Assembly: GCF_036669915.1 (NCBI RefSeq)
Contig: NC_089317.1
Location: forward strand, 248,001 to 312,000
Direction of reading: 5' to 3'
From: Pocillopora verrucosa
Taxonomy: Eukaryota > Cnidaria > Anthozoa > Scleractinia > Pocilloporidae
DNA length: 64,000 nucleotides
Shown: one piece after another, positions 13,039-25,338 of the stretch
Layout: every line of letters begins with the position of its first letter
Numbering within the stretch: position 1 is the stretch's first letter
Program-made: the position numbers and the translations under genes
The notes under the pieces: model-generated
The model's database searches: none
What the model saw: the letters and a program-made list of their open reading frames with translations, nothing else
What the model was told of the DNA's origin: nothing

Positions 13039-13933
13039 ATTCTATTTTGCACGTTATCTTACGAGTGAGAACGTCGCTAAACTGTTCTACTAGTTTTCTT
13101 TCCCGAAGTCGCTGACAAACTCTGAGAAGATTAGTGTTCTTCTCATTCTCGCGCATTTCAAATCAAATTTTGCTTTCCCCCACCCCTCCCCACAAATGAA
13201 ACTTGGCTCTTCTTCAACCCTACCCATATTGCATTTCTCTCTTTTTCATTGTTGCGTCACACTTTTGAAGGAAAAGTTACCAGTAGAGGAGGAACTACAT
13301 GTAAGCGTACCAATATGTATGGGCAGAAGCATATGGCCATGTTTAAGCATATGTTTCTGGTGCAAGTTGGTCACAGAAAAGTTAGTGGGGGTTATTTGTG
13401 ACAATGTTAACAATAAAATGCAATATTCTTGTTTACAAGCAGTTGAACGGAAAGCATGTAATGCATTATACGTATTTCGGACACGAACAGTAGTAAAAGA
13501 TTTCTCATTTTTTCTTGCACGCACACTTTGAGTTCTAATGCATTGGTTGTGTTGGGTTTGAAGATAACGACAATTTATGTAACTGTTTGCATTTAATTTT
13601 AGTTCGGATGTTTCCGTCACATGTACAGCAAATAAACTTCCTTATGCACAGGGTTGTACCACGATGCCTGTTATGATAACTTTTATTACCATTTGAATAC
13701 TTACAAAGCTCAGAACTCCATCATAACAATACAACCAGTTTATGTACAATTAAAATAAAGGAACATCTCCATTCGGGTTTTCTTCCACTCTTCGGTGAAA
13801 AAATAACAGTTTATTGCAATCCAGCAAACTATAGTGTCCTGCATGACAATTTTTTTAGGGTTATACAATCTTTCCAACTAATAGGGTGACGAATTCCTTG
13901 TAAAGGCAGAATAATATCCTCTGTGATGCAAGC
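13039..13933. other. Convergent 3' region between zinc-finger gene C and EFHC2
   Basis: The two flanking genes end toward each other here, so the stretch probably consists of both 3' UTRs and little else. AATAAA-type signals are present (for example near 13410 and 13630 on plus), but none can be assigned with certainty. Open frames at 13196-13620 on both strands show no recognisable protein. Confidence 0.5.
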
Positions 13934-16900
13934 TTAGTCCACCTCAAGAAGATTTTGTAAAAGATCCTTGTAGCTGACTAAACATACAAATTCCTGCGGA
14001 CCAACCCGCTGCTAAACAATTAAAGTAAAAAGCAGATATTAATACCATTAAAAAAAACCACACAGAATCATTCTCCTGCTGTACGTTTATATAACTCCTT
14101 TCAGATGGTTGCTTCCTCAGTCAATACATCATTAAGCTTCCAATACACAAGAAGAGCGAACATTTTCAAATGTATTTTTAAAAAACAACTTTTCAGTCAT
14201 GAAACAAACAGTACTAGAAACCAGCATATAACATGTTCCGTTTTCTTCTAACATTTCCCCTCCTCTCACACACGTCCTAATATCTTAAAATGTTACTATC
14301 TTACCATTGACTTGGGATCTGGAGCTGCGGCTGGGACAAACTTCTGGGTTGTGACTGTAGAAATGAAAAAAAAAGAGGTTTACTAAGACAATGAACAGTT
14401 TTAGGAATGAGTTTTAATTGCTACAAATCTTGGAAAACGCTAACAAGAAGTCACTGGCAAAGAATTTGCAGTCCAATTCAGTCCTCCATGATCAGCTATA
14501 ATATTTCCTATTTTCACCCTCTTTTATTACCACGTGACTCTCGCCCCAACCCTTCCCGAGGAAGCAAAGCTATTTTCCCACCTGGAGAGTCCCTCCAGTT
14601 AAGTAGTTTTAGGAAGTGTTCATAGTTCCCTTCGTTCTTGTCGTTTCGTTCAACTCTTTCCAAAATGGCTTGGAGTAAATCCGACTTGGCGGGCACGTTA
14701 AACCTTTTGCATGCGTTGTGGAGTTCTTGAATGGGAAGGAATCCAGTTCTGAAAAAACAACAATGGAATTAGATTGATCTAAACAAAAATTTCAAAATAA
14801 AACCAATGGATAACACACCCTTCACCGATAAATACAAAAGCTTATTTTAGGTTTTGAATCTAATGATCATTTCCATCTCAGAAGGAAAGATTTCATTTAC
14901 AACGGTTACGGTTTTCATAAATTGCAGTAGCATACGAGTACGAATTTGATAGAACAGCAATAAACAAAACATCTTGGTTCGTATCCTCACCCAAGGACAT
15001 CCTCGTGTCTACATGAATCCATCATGTTGGAGAAATCTTCAAAGTTAGCTTTTCTAAGCTGTTCTTGAACTGCCACTACCAATATTTGCAAATCATCTTC
15101 TTTCTCCTGAAGCACAAAGAAAATGTGTCAAACACTTGTTACACAAACACCATGAAATCAGTGACAGAAAACTAACAGGAAAAAAAATCAAATAAGCCGT
15201 TCTCGTACTTCAGCGAGTGGGAGAGACAAGATTAACCTTGCGTATGGGATAGGCCTCTATTGTTGCACACCCAAATTTTTTTTCAGGCTTTCTTTTTACC
15301 AATATAGCTAAGCTGTGGTCACCGAGGATATGATTGGGATTTTAAGGTGTCACTACGGCAACCACTGGAAAACGTCGTCGAAAAAAAAAACCGAACTGTC
15401 TTTCCTCCTAACAATTTTGCTACGAGATAAATGCGTTTATCGTTTCTAGCGGTACGACATCTTTACGTCGGCATAACAAGTGGGAGTTCGTGTACAGTTC
15501 AAAGAGAAAGGGCCCTAAATTGCTGTCGAGGTTTCCGTGCTAAAAAATGCTGGCGTGGTTTTCTTTAAAATCCTAATACTGGATATAAGCCCCATTCATG
15601 TTTAAATCACTGTAATGAACCACTGCTTTATTTCAGTCCAAGCTAACAAAGCCATGTAAGCCTCACGTTTGATCAATACAAGTATAGTTCTTATCTGACG
15701 AAATAGAGAGCTCCAAACTCACCGTCAAGGCACCAAAGTATCTGGACACAGTTAATTGCTCGTGGACAGTCAAGAGATTTTGCCCGAACTTCTGTAAGAT
15801 TCCCCTGTAAAGAAAAGAGGAACTTTTAAGAGTTTCTTCAACTTCCCCAAAATAAACCCAGAATATCTACGTTCTGATTGAGCCATCCTTCTTTGTCGTC
15901 TCAAATTCAAATCCCTCCTCAACATGGATTCACCTCCAACAAAATAAGGACATTGAATATTGACAATTCCCAACATAAATTCTTGGCGGGGGGGAGGGGG
16001 GGGGGGGAGGGGGGTTCGGATCTTACGCATATGACAGCTTTTTGGGTAAGGGAAGAGAGTACGAATTCCGGGACAGGTGGGGTCTGGCATGGCACCCGAA
16101 TGGGGAGGGGGGGGGAAGAGGAGGAAAGAGGGGGGGGGGAGGGTATACATTTGTGTTAAGTAATACCAGATTACACGCTTTGCAACTCACCTGAAAATAT
16201 CGCCAGGGATTCTTCCCTCGTTACCAGGATCGTGTTGCTGGAAGTCGGCTTTAATTTCTTCGTATTTTTGTTCCAGAATTCGCTTCAGTTTTGGAAGAAT
16301 AAATTGAATGTTGGCCTGGGGAAAGTCTGCGGAGTGTTTTTCCATGTAATTCACGGCATATTCATCCGCGTCAATCAGAATAAACTGGAAGTTGTGGAAC
16401 GCCACATCAGCACCGATGTATAAATCCTGCAATGAAAAGAAAATACAAATGCTATCGTTAAATGGGACATGAAACTATTCGAATACCGTATAAACATGCA
16501 ATGAAAAGCTGTATTCGCTTCATCTTTCAACTTACATTTCCTTCAAAGTCAGAGCCTTCCCTCGTTACGCTGGACATGTGCCGTATCCAACAAAATCTCC
16601 GTTGGAACTCTCGAGAGTTTTTGAGGCTTAGAGGCCAATAAGCATACAAAACGAACACTCTTGAATATTCCGAAAGGTTTTCGAACAATCTTCGTGATGG
16701 ATCCGAACAATTTCCGATGCTGGTTGTTAATCAGAAAACAGCGCAAACAGCGCAAACAGTGCAAAATTTGGCTATTTAAGGGACATGCTGGTGTAGGTGA
16801 CGATATTAGGATTTGCTAACAGTGTGCATTCACAAAACAATCTAAGTAGGACAGATCACTAACTTGAGCGATAAAATAATTGACACCATCCGGTTTCTTA

Positions 16901-19900
16901 ATTCGTCCTCGCTCCAGGAACTTGCCGCCGAGTATCCCAGAGTTCCTCTGGGGTGGCTCAAACACAAGAATTGTGTCATCAGACAGAAAGTAAGAGATGA
17001 TGAACCTAAAAGGAATGACAAGCAATCTTAATACTAAGGATGTAAAATTCTCGTACTTCTTCATTACCGTCACTTCAATCTCACCACCGTTCTACAGGGA
17101 GAGTTGGGACCTTAAGCAAGCACGATAGCAACAGCAACGAGAACGTGGCAAAACAAAAGAGTTAATGAGCACATCAATGGCTCAGCACGTGCGTTTTGAA
17201 GCTTTGTACATTTCTTAGCCTCTCTCTTTGCAAAACAACAACGTCAAATCACCGACATTCGCGTAGTCTGAGGAATTAAACCCCAAATGGCAAATTATTG
17301 AAGTTTCCTATTAAACTCAACGCTGCTCACAAACGTTAATCTGAAGTTGAAGCGTGGTCCCGTTAGAGATAGTAAACGCATGTTGCTATTCGCGCAACTC
17401 TCGCTAAAAATATGGATTCATACTTAAATAAATAATTCCATCGGCATGCCGTCATAACTGCTTAAGGTCCCTAGTACCGTAAATCCTGAATGGGCGCCTC
17501 CCTTCAAAATCGCCCCTTCTAATAACCAAAATGTACAGTATGACCTTATTCTCCTCCCTTGGTTAATTCAAGACGAGTAATGAAACAAATAGGATTATCT
17601 GTACCAAATGTGCCGCAATAAAAGTTTAGAACCAGCTTTGAATGACATTACTCAAAAAAGCCTCGTCTAAGTACTCAAACCTGGCAATGTTCTTGGGAAA
17701 CATTTAAAAAGTAACCCAAGCGTTATCCTATCCATAACTGTATTCTCTTCAAAGCACTGTATTGGAGTTGTTAAACTCACCTTCTGTCCATGTCAATGGG
17801 ACGCGTCGTGTCCAGACGCGCAACAAATCGAAGAACATTACTTTCCAAACCATGTCTGAAAAAAAAAACAGACAATGCGTGTTAAATATATAAAAATTAA
17901 GCGTTATAGATGTCAATATTGTAATTTCATTGTTGAGAATAAACACTTTCTTCCATAGAATCGCCGCTACCAACTCACAGAGTCAAGCCGTTCAAAGTAG
18001 GTTGAATATTTCGTGTTCAGATTCACAGCTTGAATTCACTTGTATCTATGAGAGACGAAAGCTGGCTTGAAATGTGGCCAGATCGCTTTCTCACCGCGTA
18101 CAAAACTAATTTCAGAGATGAAAGAAGTCTATGTGTTGGGCATGAGCAAATGGATTAAGTATGGTCGGCTGCGCGCCAATTCCCCGCGCAAGGCGATCAC
18201 GTAAGTATCAAGCACGGTGTCACACACAATTGACAAAAACACAAAATATATTGAAACGTTCTATGAAACCTGTAATAGGACACAAAAATACACAAAAGGA
18301 AAACTTGAGCCTTTTCGAGCGCTAAAATAATTTTATCACGGATATTCTGTTGATTTACTGTTCTGCTCAGAACTTCAACAAAATAGTCAAACTTTCCAAT
18401 GGCTTTCGTAAGCTTTTTTTTTTGCTGTTGCTGTTCTTACAACATTTTGGCTAGTTTTTGGGGCTGCTTCATTGTTCTCAGACGTTTGATACCTTTGTTT
18501 TACATACAACAACTTAATCACTACAACACTTTTCGCTTACCTGTCTTTTTCCATGAACTTCTTGAAATCTCTCCGAGTGGGCTTGGGTCTGAGACTGAGA
18601 CAAGTAGCCAACGAGTCTTCCTCAGAACCAAATCCGTTATATGGGGGGATCTCTCGGGGTGCCAGGGGCTCTGGGTCGGCTTTAAAGTTGATACTTTCAA
18701 ATTCCTCTGCAGACAAAAAAACATGAGAAAATTAACCAATGTTCTGTTCCTTTTGCACTAAGAAGTAAAAGATCACTTAAAACGACAACAAGAAATATAA
18801 ATTTCCTGCTTCCACTCCAAAAAGAAAAGCTTCCTGTATTACACTAATTAAAATAAAATGCCAAAAAATAAAATACAAAACTCATGATATCTTACGTAGT
18901 CCATATTTTGACTTGTAATACTCTTTGGTGAACTCATCACAGTCACAGATACGGAATTTCCGGCCCCACACATTAATAACACTGCCTATGGTGAGATCAT
19001 TGTCCTGATAGTAATCTGTATACACTGCACCAGTCTGAAAAATTAAAAACAGGTACATCATTCATCAGGCACTACTCTATACTTGAAAGAAATGAGCCTT
19101 AAGGTACCTGGTAATTATTCTGAGAGAAAAACTCTTCAAGGTTGTCTGTTAACCTTTAACAAGATCTGTTTGCTGATTTCCCTCTCTAGCTGCTAAACAT
19201 TTCCTTTTAATTTAGTTACAAGGTTTTGGTATTTCATCAAGAGAGCAGCTTCTACTTGACAACTTTGAGTATTCTCATTACCTGGATAATGCATAGATAT
19301 CATGGAGAAGTAACATGTTAATCTCTTCTGTAAATAAAGGGCTACATTGCATTAGATGAAGTAACCGACTGTTCTTAGGCAAGGCCATCTCCCCTCACAA
19401 GGGATCAACAAGGAAAGGACTTGGGAGGGTAGTAGAAGACAAGACAATTTTTTTTCTGAGTCATGCACTTTGTATTATCAATTGTCTGACTTGTTTCAAG
19501 TAAACTAACCTTAAGGCTGTCCAAAATCCATCTCCCGCCATGTCCCATGGGACCAAAAACATTCAGCACTGTTCTGCCTGTAATCTCCCCTGGTTGCCGC
19601 AATGATGTAGGCTCCTGGAAAGAAACAATAACCATTCAATTACAAAAGTCAGACAACTATGCAATGCAAGCATACCTATAAGTGTTAACTATAATATATG
19701 TAGTACTCTAGACTAATTCTTGACAAATACCTTTGGTAGCCTTTGTCTTCTGAGGAACATGGGCACTGCATCTCTACCGCTGTTGTTTGGAATACGCTCA
19801 CAGATCTCTACAGTGTCATCAGCAAGGAAATAATGCATCTCCATCTCACGTGCATCACCAAACATACTAGAATAAAGTGAGGAAAAAAATTAGATACTTG

Positions 19901-22821
19901 CTAAATGTTTCCAACATAACAATATCACTATCTATGCCATAAGCACAACCCCAATGCACAGAGAATCTTAGGGAAAACTAACCTGTCACTGTCATCCCAA
20001 ACACAGAAGAATCGCAACACATTGCGATCAAACTGAAGAAACTGCTTGAGAGTGTCCTCTTTCTCATAAGGACGTAATGGCTGCATGCTCTCCACCAGCT
20101 GGAAAATATACAGTAACACCAAAGATTAGGTTTATTTTGATACAACAAGCCTATTACAGTGGAGAATCAAAGATAAGGTATTTTGTATGAGAGCATGTTT
20201 ATATGGCATACCCCAGTTTAAGTCAGACTAAAAACAAACCTTTTTGCGGTGGTCTGTATATGGATCTGTTGGAATGTTTTCTGGGTTGCGTATCCTGACT
20301 CCAAGTTTACGGAGAAAATTATGAGTAAAATCATCACATCCCTGAAAACAATAATAACACATATAGCAAACTCAATTTTAGTATATCAAAAGTGAAAATT
20401 GTTTCAACATCTGTACTGAGGTCAGTGTACATCTAAGACTGCAAAGATATACTTTGTCTGGCTTTTTTCCATCTCAATCATAGCTACGATTATGAAGATG
20501 GACAGACACCCAAAATTTCCATTTGAACCCTCTGACAATCCTTATTGTCTGCCACACAAATCTGATGATGTTAGTTTGAAAACTTTGTATTGGATCAACT
20601 AATAATCCCTTAAATGATATTTTTCTTTACCCTCATCACTTGTCAGCTTGATTTTGTACTTGCGACCCATGGGAGATGAAGGGTTGAAACAAGAGAGGGG
20701 AAATTACAACCAGTTCATAAAGAAAATGACTTGTTTTAATCACAATGCTAAGTGGTATTTCAGTGATATCTTGATATACTCACAGTGATCTTAAATGTGC
20801 GGGAGTAAAGTGTGATTTCCTGACCAACATTAAAGTTCTCCACAGTATAAAACTCTTCATCATTAGGTGGAGGTAGTGGAATGCGATGACGACGAATCAA
20901 TGTTCCTTTTAAGAATAAAAATGACAAAAATCAAGTTAACATTCTTTTTAACAGTAATCACAACTCATTTCTCACATTCCAGTCAAAAAAAAAAATAACA
21001 TACCTTGTGGAATCCCACTGTTTTCAACTTTTGGCTCAATCACCTGGATACTGTCATCCTCCAAATAAAAGTAAATTTTGCATCTACCAAGAAAAAGATA
21101 CAATATTTGAGAGGTCAATGAAATATCTAAGATAACACAGTTTAAATCTTATCAAGATTTTAATCATACAATTCATTATGCAAAAAAATATGATGTTAGC
21201 AATGATGGTGCATGACAAATTTAAAGCTTTACAGAAAGTGACACTACATTGCCTTTGCTTTGCAACCAAAACCAAGATAAGACTGCCAGATGTTTTTATT
21301 TATTCTAACTGGTAAGGCAAATAAGGAATGAAACAAGACTAAAATATAGTTTGATACCTTCTAATCCTGTATTGCTCCTCTCTTTTCTCATGTACTGCTT
21401 CTTGGAAATAAGCATCAAAGCACAAAACCTGTATTTCACAACAAGTAATTAGACATCAAACACCATCTTCATAGGTAACCTTGTTTCTTATTGGTCTCTG
21501 GTTCATAGCAGTCAGTGGAGTGTTTTACATTTCCAATTTTTTATTACAGTTGGCCTCTATTGTATCTGTTTGAAAAACAACACTCGCTGCATACATATAT
21601 CACTTAATCTATCAAGAAAGACCCACAAGCATGTTTTCATTCTGGAGTGTAGATCAAATACTTTTCAGTGCTCCCATACTTTTCATACATTTTCTCCCAA
21701 GATTTAAATCAAATTCTCCCCTCTAGCTGCTATATATTCCTTGTAAATTAGTGAGAAGAATCTGTTGATTAGTCAAGATAACAACCTCCAGCTGATAAAA
21801 TTTTCTGCTCTCATGACCTTTAGCAGGATAATGTATCAAAATTATAGGGAGAAGTACCATTTCAATCAGTACTGGGAGTTGAAAGGTTAAGGTACTATAC
21901 ATCATACTCTTTTGCTAGAAATGAATGCAAATTGTGTTGTATCCCCAGATTGTTGTATATTTTACTTAAACCCAGTAAGTAGATATCTCACTTGTTTTAA
22001 TTAAAACAAAACTGTAGGGTTGACTCCGTTTTGCTTCTCAACATTCATGCAAACCACAGTTTTCATGAACAAAAAAATACCCCTGGTTTCTCTTAAACAA
22101 ACAAAAACTGTAGGGTTGACTCCGTTTTGCTTCTCAACATTCATGCAAACCACAGTTTTTATGAACAAAAAAATACCCCTGGTTTCTCTTAAACTGCTAA
22201 AGATCGACATCTGTCTTCCAAGTTCTTCCACAAACCATTTTTTGAACGTCAGGGTACATTTTCTTCACGATTAAACCGCAGAAGCATTTGCGGTAAAAAT
22301 TTCTGAATTTAGCCAAAATGACTGACGAATTTCTTACCTGTCTGTCAAATGCAACCCAGGCGGGTGCCTCTCCACCAATACCCTTTGGATAACCACTGTG
22401 TCTCGGTTTTAACTTTTGTCCTGGTAAAGGATCTCCTCCTGATAAAATGGAAACAAAACAGCTAAGTAAATGTGTCAAGTCTTCAACTATGTGTTTGGGT
22501 TAGAACAGTTACAGTTACCTCTCAACGTTTTGATCTGAAATAGAAGAGATGTAAACTTCAAGGAAGTAAACGTATTTTTAAAACTTACCAATTCCACTTT
22601 TATCTTCACCTACAAAGGATGATACATCATTCCGGTAATCAAATAATTGTGACTTGTGAAACTTGCTTTTCCCAATCTGGTAAGAGAGATTTGAGTCAAG
22701 TAAATTTTACTAGATTTAAGTTTTAACTCAGTCGTAAAATATCAAGAAATATACGGCATTGTATAATTTGAATGCTCACCTTTCGATCAAAAACTTGGCC
22801 TGGCAGGAAAGGTAGAGCCAT
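13934..22821 (-). CDS. EFHC2: EF-hand domain-containing protein 2 (EFHC2), 20 exons, 737 aa
   Basis: Exons on minus: 22821-22780, 22676-22589, 22438-22338, 21428-21358, 21083-21004, 20905-20784, 20341-20240, 20098-19983, 19866-19731, 19614-19510, 19034-18896, 18706-18541, 17855-17781, 17005-16864, 16426-16191, 15804-15723, 15106-14991, 14748-14582, 14354-14305, 14011-13934. Every junction keeps frame; 737 aa is close to the vertebrate length of about 750. The N-terminus MALPFLPG and the YPKG, PLPPPN and [13 protein letters not shown] blocks are diagnostic. Three DM10 domains lie at roughly 75-180, 226-366 and 430-545, and an EF-hand-like C-terminal part follows from about 560. EFHC proteins are luminal microtubule inner proteins of ciliary and flagellar doublets; Rib72 of Chlamydomonas and Tetrahymena is the relative. 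The start was chosen as the conserved MALP at the expected distance from DM10-1. Confidence 0.93.
15983..16143. repeat. G-rich low-complexity tracts
   Basis: Two tracts, about 15985-16016 and 16104-16143, consist almost wholly of G with a few A, inside EFHC2 intron 15. On the plus strand they could form G-quadruplexes. Long open frames across them on both strands are artefacts of the skewed composition. Confidence 0.7.
17106..17472. mobile_element. DNA transposon fragment (MITE) with GGGACCTTAAGC termini
   Basis: The left end GGGACCTTAAGC is answered by GCTTAAGGTCCCT at the right. The interior shares the words CAGCACGTGCGTTTT, TTTGTACATTTCTTAGCC and CAAAACAACAACGT with the element at 40791-41120, so the two are copies of one non-autonomous family. 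It sits in EFHC2 intron 13. Confidence 0.72.
19170..19320. repeat. Dispersed repeat copy in EFHC2 intron 10
   Basis: Shares CTCTAGCTGCTA, a following TTCCTT..AATTAGT block, and a later GGATAATG..GGAGAAGTA block in the same order with 21715-21885. No coding capacity; the family is not identified. Confidence 0.45.
21715..21885. repeat. Dispersed repeat copy in EFHC2 intron 3
   Basis: Second copy of the repeat at 19170-19320, in the same orientation and also intronic. The copies are diverged, so this is an old insertion and not a recent duplication. Confidence 0.45.
22001..22195. repeat. 96-bp tandem duplication, two copies
   Basis: ACTGTAGGGTTGACTCCG recurs at 22011 and 22107, and the following ~80 bases (through TACCCCTGGTTTCTCTTAAA) are almost identical. 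This is a recent local duplication inside EFHC2 intron 3. It keeps frames open on both strands by chance. Confidence 0.9.
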
Positions 22822-23149
22822 AGTAGTTTAATCACAGCAAACTCCAACCTGCTTTTATCGTAGAGCTTGTTTGAATTCAAGATGTCTGCCGTGTTGCTAA
22901 TATACGGTCCGTCGCTAAGATTTGTGGGTTTACCATAGCAACAGCTTCGAAATATTACATCACTTTTGATTGGTCAAAATTCTTTTATTCTTCAAATGCA
23001 AACCAATCAGGTTGTTGGATAGAATATGACTGGTTCTCCCGCCAACTGGGTTTGTTTGTGGTTCTTCTAGGTCGGTCGAATAAGGATTTTTGCAAACACT
23101 AGTGAAGAAAAGTCTTATTCAAGGGAAACAAAATGTAGAAAGAAGATCC
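22822..23149. promoter_or_regulatory. Bidirectional promoter EFHC2 / CAP-Gly gene with RFX X-box-like site
   Basis: Only 328 bp separate the two divergent start codons. At 22929-22942 the sequence TTTACCATAGCAAC fits the RFX X-box consensus (RYYNYYATRRNRAC) at 13 of 14 positions, 108 bp from the EFHC2 ATG. Near 22970 and 23002 lie CCAAT-type boxes, one per strand (GATTGG and CCAATC). X-boxes near starts mark ciliary genes in animals, which suits EFHC2. Core promoter position and activity are inference. Confidence 0.6.
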
Positions 23150-25338
23150 ATGGTTTTCTTTCATAACATCAATTCTGGGGCTCGTGTGCAAGTGAGATGG
23201 CGAGGAGAGATCGAAAACGGGACAATCCGATATGCGGGAAGCTTGGTGGCGAAAGATGGCGAATGGGTTGGCATTGAACTAGACAATAGAGGTAGTGTTA
23301 ATTAACCCTTCGATCTTGGCCAGAAAGTTCATTATATTATAATCCATTTAACCTCCATGCCGAAGTGATCTATCATAGAAGCTCGTTTAACAGATAGCCA
23401 ATTCTGTACGACATCACTAACACATTCTTTCACACTTCATTATTTCACGTACCTCGTGTTTTCTACGTAAACCATACAACCAACGCTTTCTACGATACTA
23501 TTAGTCCCAAAAATGAAGCAATCGTATCATCCACATCGAAACCACCATTTCCTGGAGTAATCGTGCATTTTTCCCCTTCAGCAATATGATGGTTTCCTCT
23601 TCTATAATCAACCCAATCAATAGCTTTGAGTGACATAATACAGTCCCAACTTAACTATCGTCGTAACCCTGGATTGCTGTCCTTTATAGCGCAAAACAAT
23701 CATCGAAATGACATTTATTCTGCTTACCCACAAATACCCATCTTAGCATTAACAGCATTTATTTTGGTAGCGAAAGTAATGATTGTATTTTCGATTGGTT
23801 TTTCCTCAAGTTGGTAATACAAGCGGCCTGTACAAGGGGATCCAGTACTTTCACTGTAGAGATGGCCATGGAATATTCACACATGCAAGAAACATCAGAT
23901 TCATTCCAAGTCAAAGAAAGTAAGTTATTACCAGAAGCTATTGCAGACTCAAAAACAGGCCAGTGGTGCTCAGCACCTCTCTAACTCATAGTAGCTGCAT
24001 ATAGGTGCTAATAAAATGCTACTATTTTTCATGTAAGGAAATTATTTTACATGTTTGCTACAAAGGAAAATATTGGATAAAATAGAAATAAAGATGATTT
24101 ATTTCATTTGACTGTGATCTTATCTGTTTCTTGCTGATCACTTTTTGAAGAAAACTGTGAAAATTTTCAGATAGTTTTTTAAAGGATTATCATGTCTAAT
24201 TTTCCCTTTTTAGGTTACATGATACATTCAAGGTAGTTTCCAGGACCTCATCTGTTGATGAGACTCTCTTTTCTAAAACTGAAGGTAAAGGACAGCAGTC
24301 ACACTTCATTCTTAGACTTCTTTTCATAATGCTGAACCTGTCTGTTAGATCTTGTTTCAAATGCATATATGTTTCCTGAATAGTGGAATGTTCTTTCAAG
24401 TTGGGTTGACTGTGATATTTTTTTCCTTCACAGTGACCCCAGTGAAGAGTTACTCTGACCCTGAAGTCATAAGCACTAAGCATCTGGACAGGATCAAAAC
24501 AATGATTCAAGGTCTTTTCATCTCTCTCATAACTGACTAAATTTTGTATGAATATGAAACACATGTGGTATATGTAGTGACTGCCACTGAATGAGTCAAG
24601 AGTCAGAGGGCATATCAACATAAAAACAAGCCATGCTCCAACCAATAAGTATTTTGGTTGACACTCAACTGATACTCATTCTATTGTTGGTCAGTGGTCA
24701 ATGAGTCAGTCAAGGTGAAGGAAGGCTGATGTCGTGACTTAGAGACTCTGAAAAACCGTCAATTAAGCAGATCAAGTGTCAGTCAACATCAGGCTGAACA
24801 TGGTGTAGACTACTGACCAAAATATTGACTAACTATCCTTCAATACATCAATCTCTCGCGAGCTGAAATATTGATCTACTAAAATATTTTATGGGTACCT
24901 ATGGTAACCACGATTGATAAATATCATCAAACTATCACCCAGGTAAATTTACCACCAATTTTTTACCTTCAGAAATTTTCAGAGGTGTGCAGGCAATGAA
25001 GTAAGATTAATGGTCAAAATTGCAAGGGCTGTCTCATTTTTTAACTCCAGCTTGATAACTTAAATCATAATTTTCTTTTGACAGGGGAATTTTCTTGGCC
25101 TGAACCGAAAACCCGGTTTAACAAAAGCCATTTAGTTGGAGCTCACATCCCATCAGCAACAAGAGAGAGAAGTCTCTCAGCCACTACCTTCAAGCCAGAG
25201 GAAGACTACAGCTTTAACAAACACTTCATTTCTCCTTCATCAATTCCAAACATTCATGTACCTAGGCCCATTTTGAAGAGAATGTTAAGATCTGAATACT
25301 TTGGGACAACAATCCCAAGGTATTCTAGTCTTTCATAA
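23150..25338 (+). CDS. Small CAP-Gly domain protein, 5 exons, 217 aa
   Basis: Exons: 23150-23291, 23811-23919, 24214-24284, 24434-24511, 25085-25338; the frame is kept throughout. Exon 4 ends CAAG|GTCTTT, a weak donor. Residues ~8-80 form a CAP-Gly fold: GARVQVRW, GTIRYAGSL, GEWVGIELD, then YKGIQYFHC, HGIF and FI. The usual GKNDG tubulin/EB-tail-binding motif is replaced by GNTSG (residues 49-53). The remaining ~135 residues have no known domain and end in basic stretches (RPILKRMLRSEYF). CAP-Gly proteins bind C-terminal EEY/F tails at microtubule plus ends or on tubulin. The ATG at 23150 is the first in frame and sits just before the domain. It shares a promoter with EFHC2, so a microtubule or cilium role is plausible. 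No exact orthologue is recognised. Confidence 0.8.

Noticed and set aside
15770-16159. Proline-rich (minus) and glycine-rich (plus) open frames
   Set aside because: Produced by G-rich tracts in EFHC2 intron 15; only 15804-15723 is real coding sequence, in a different frame.
22001-22274. Open frames with a repeated peptide on both strands
   Set aside because: They come from a 96-bp tandem duplication in an EFHC2 intron; 96 is a multiple of three, so the frame persists by chance.
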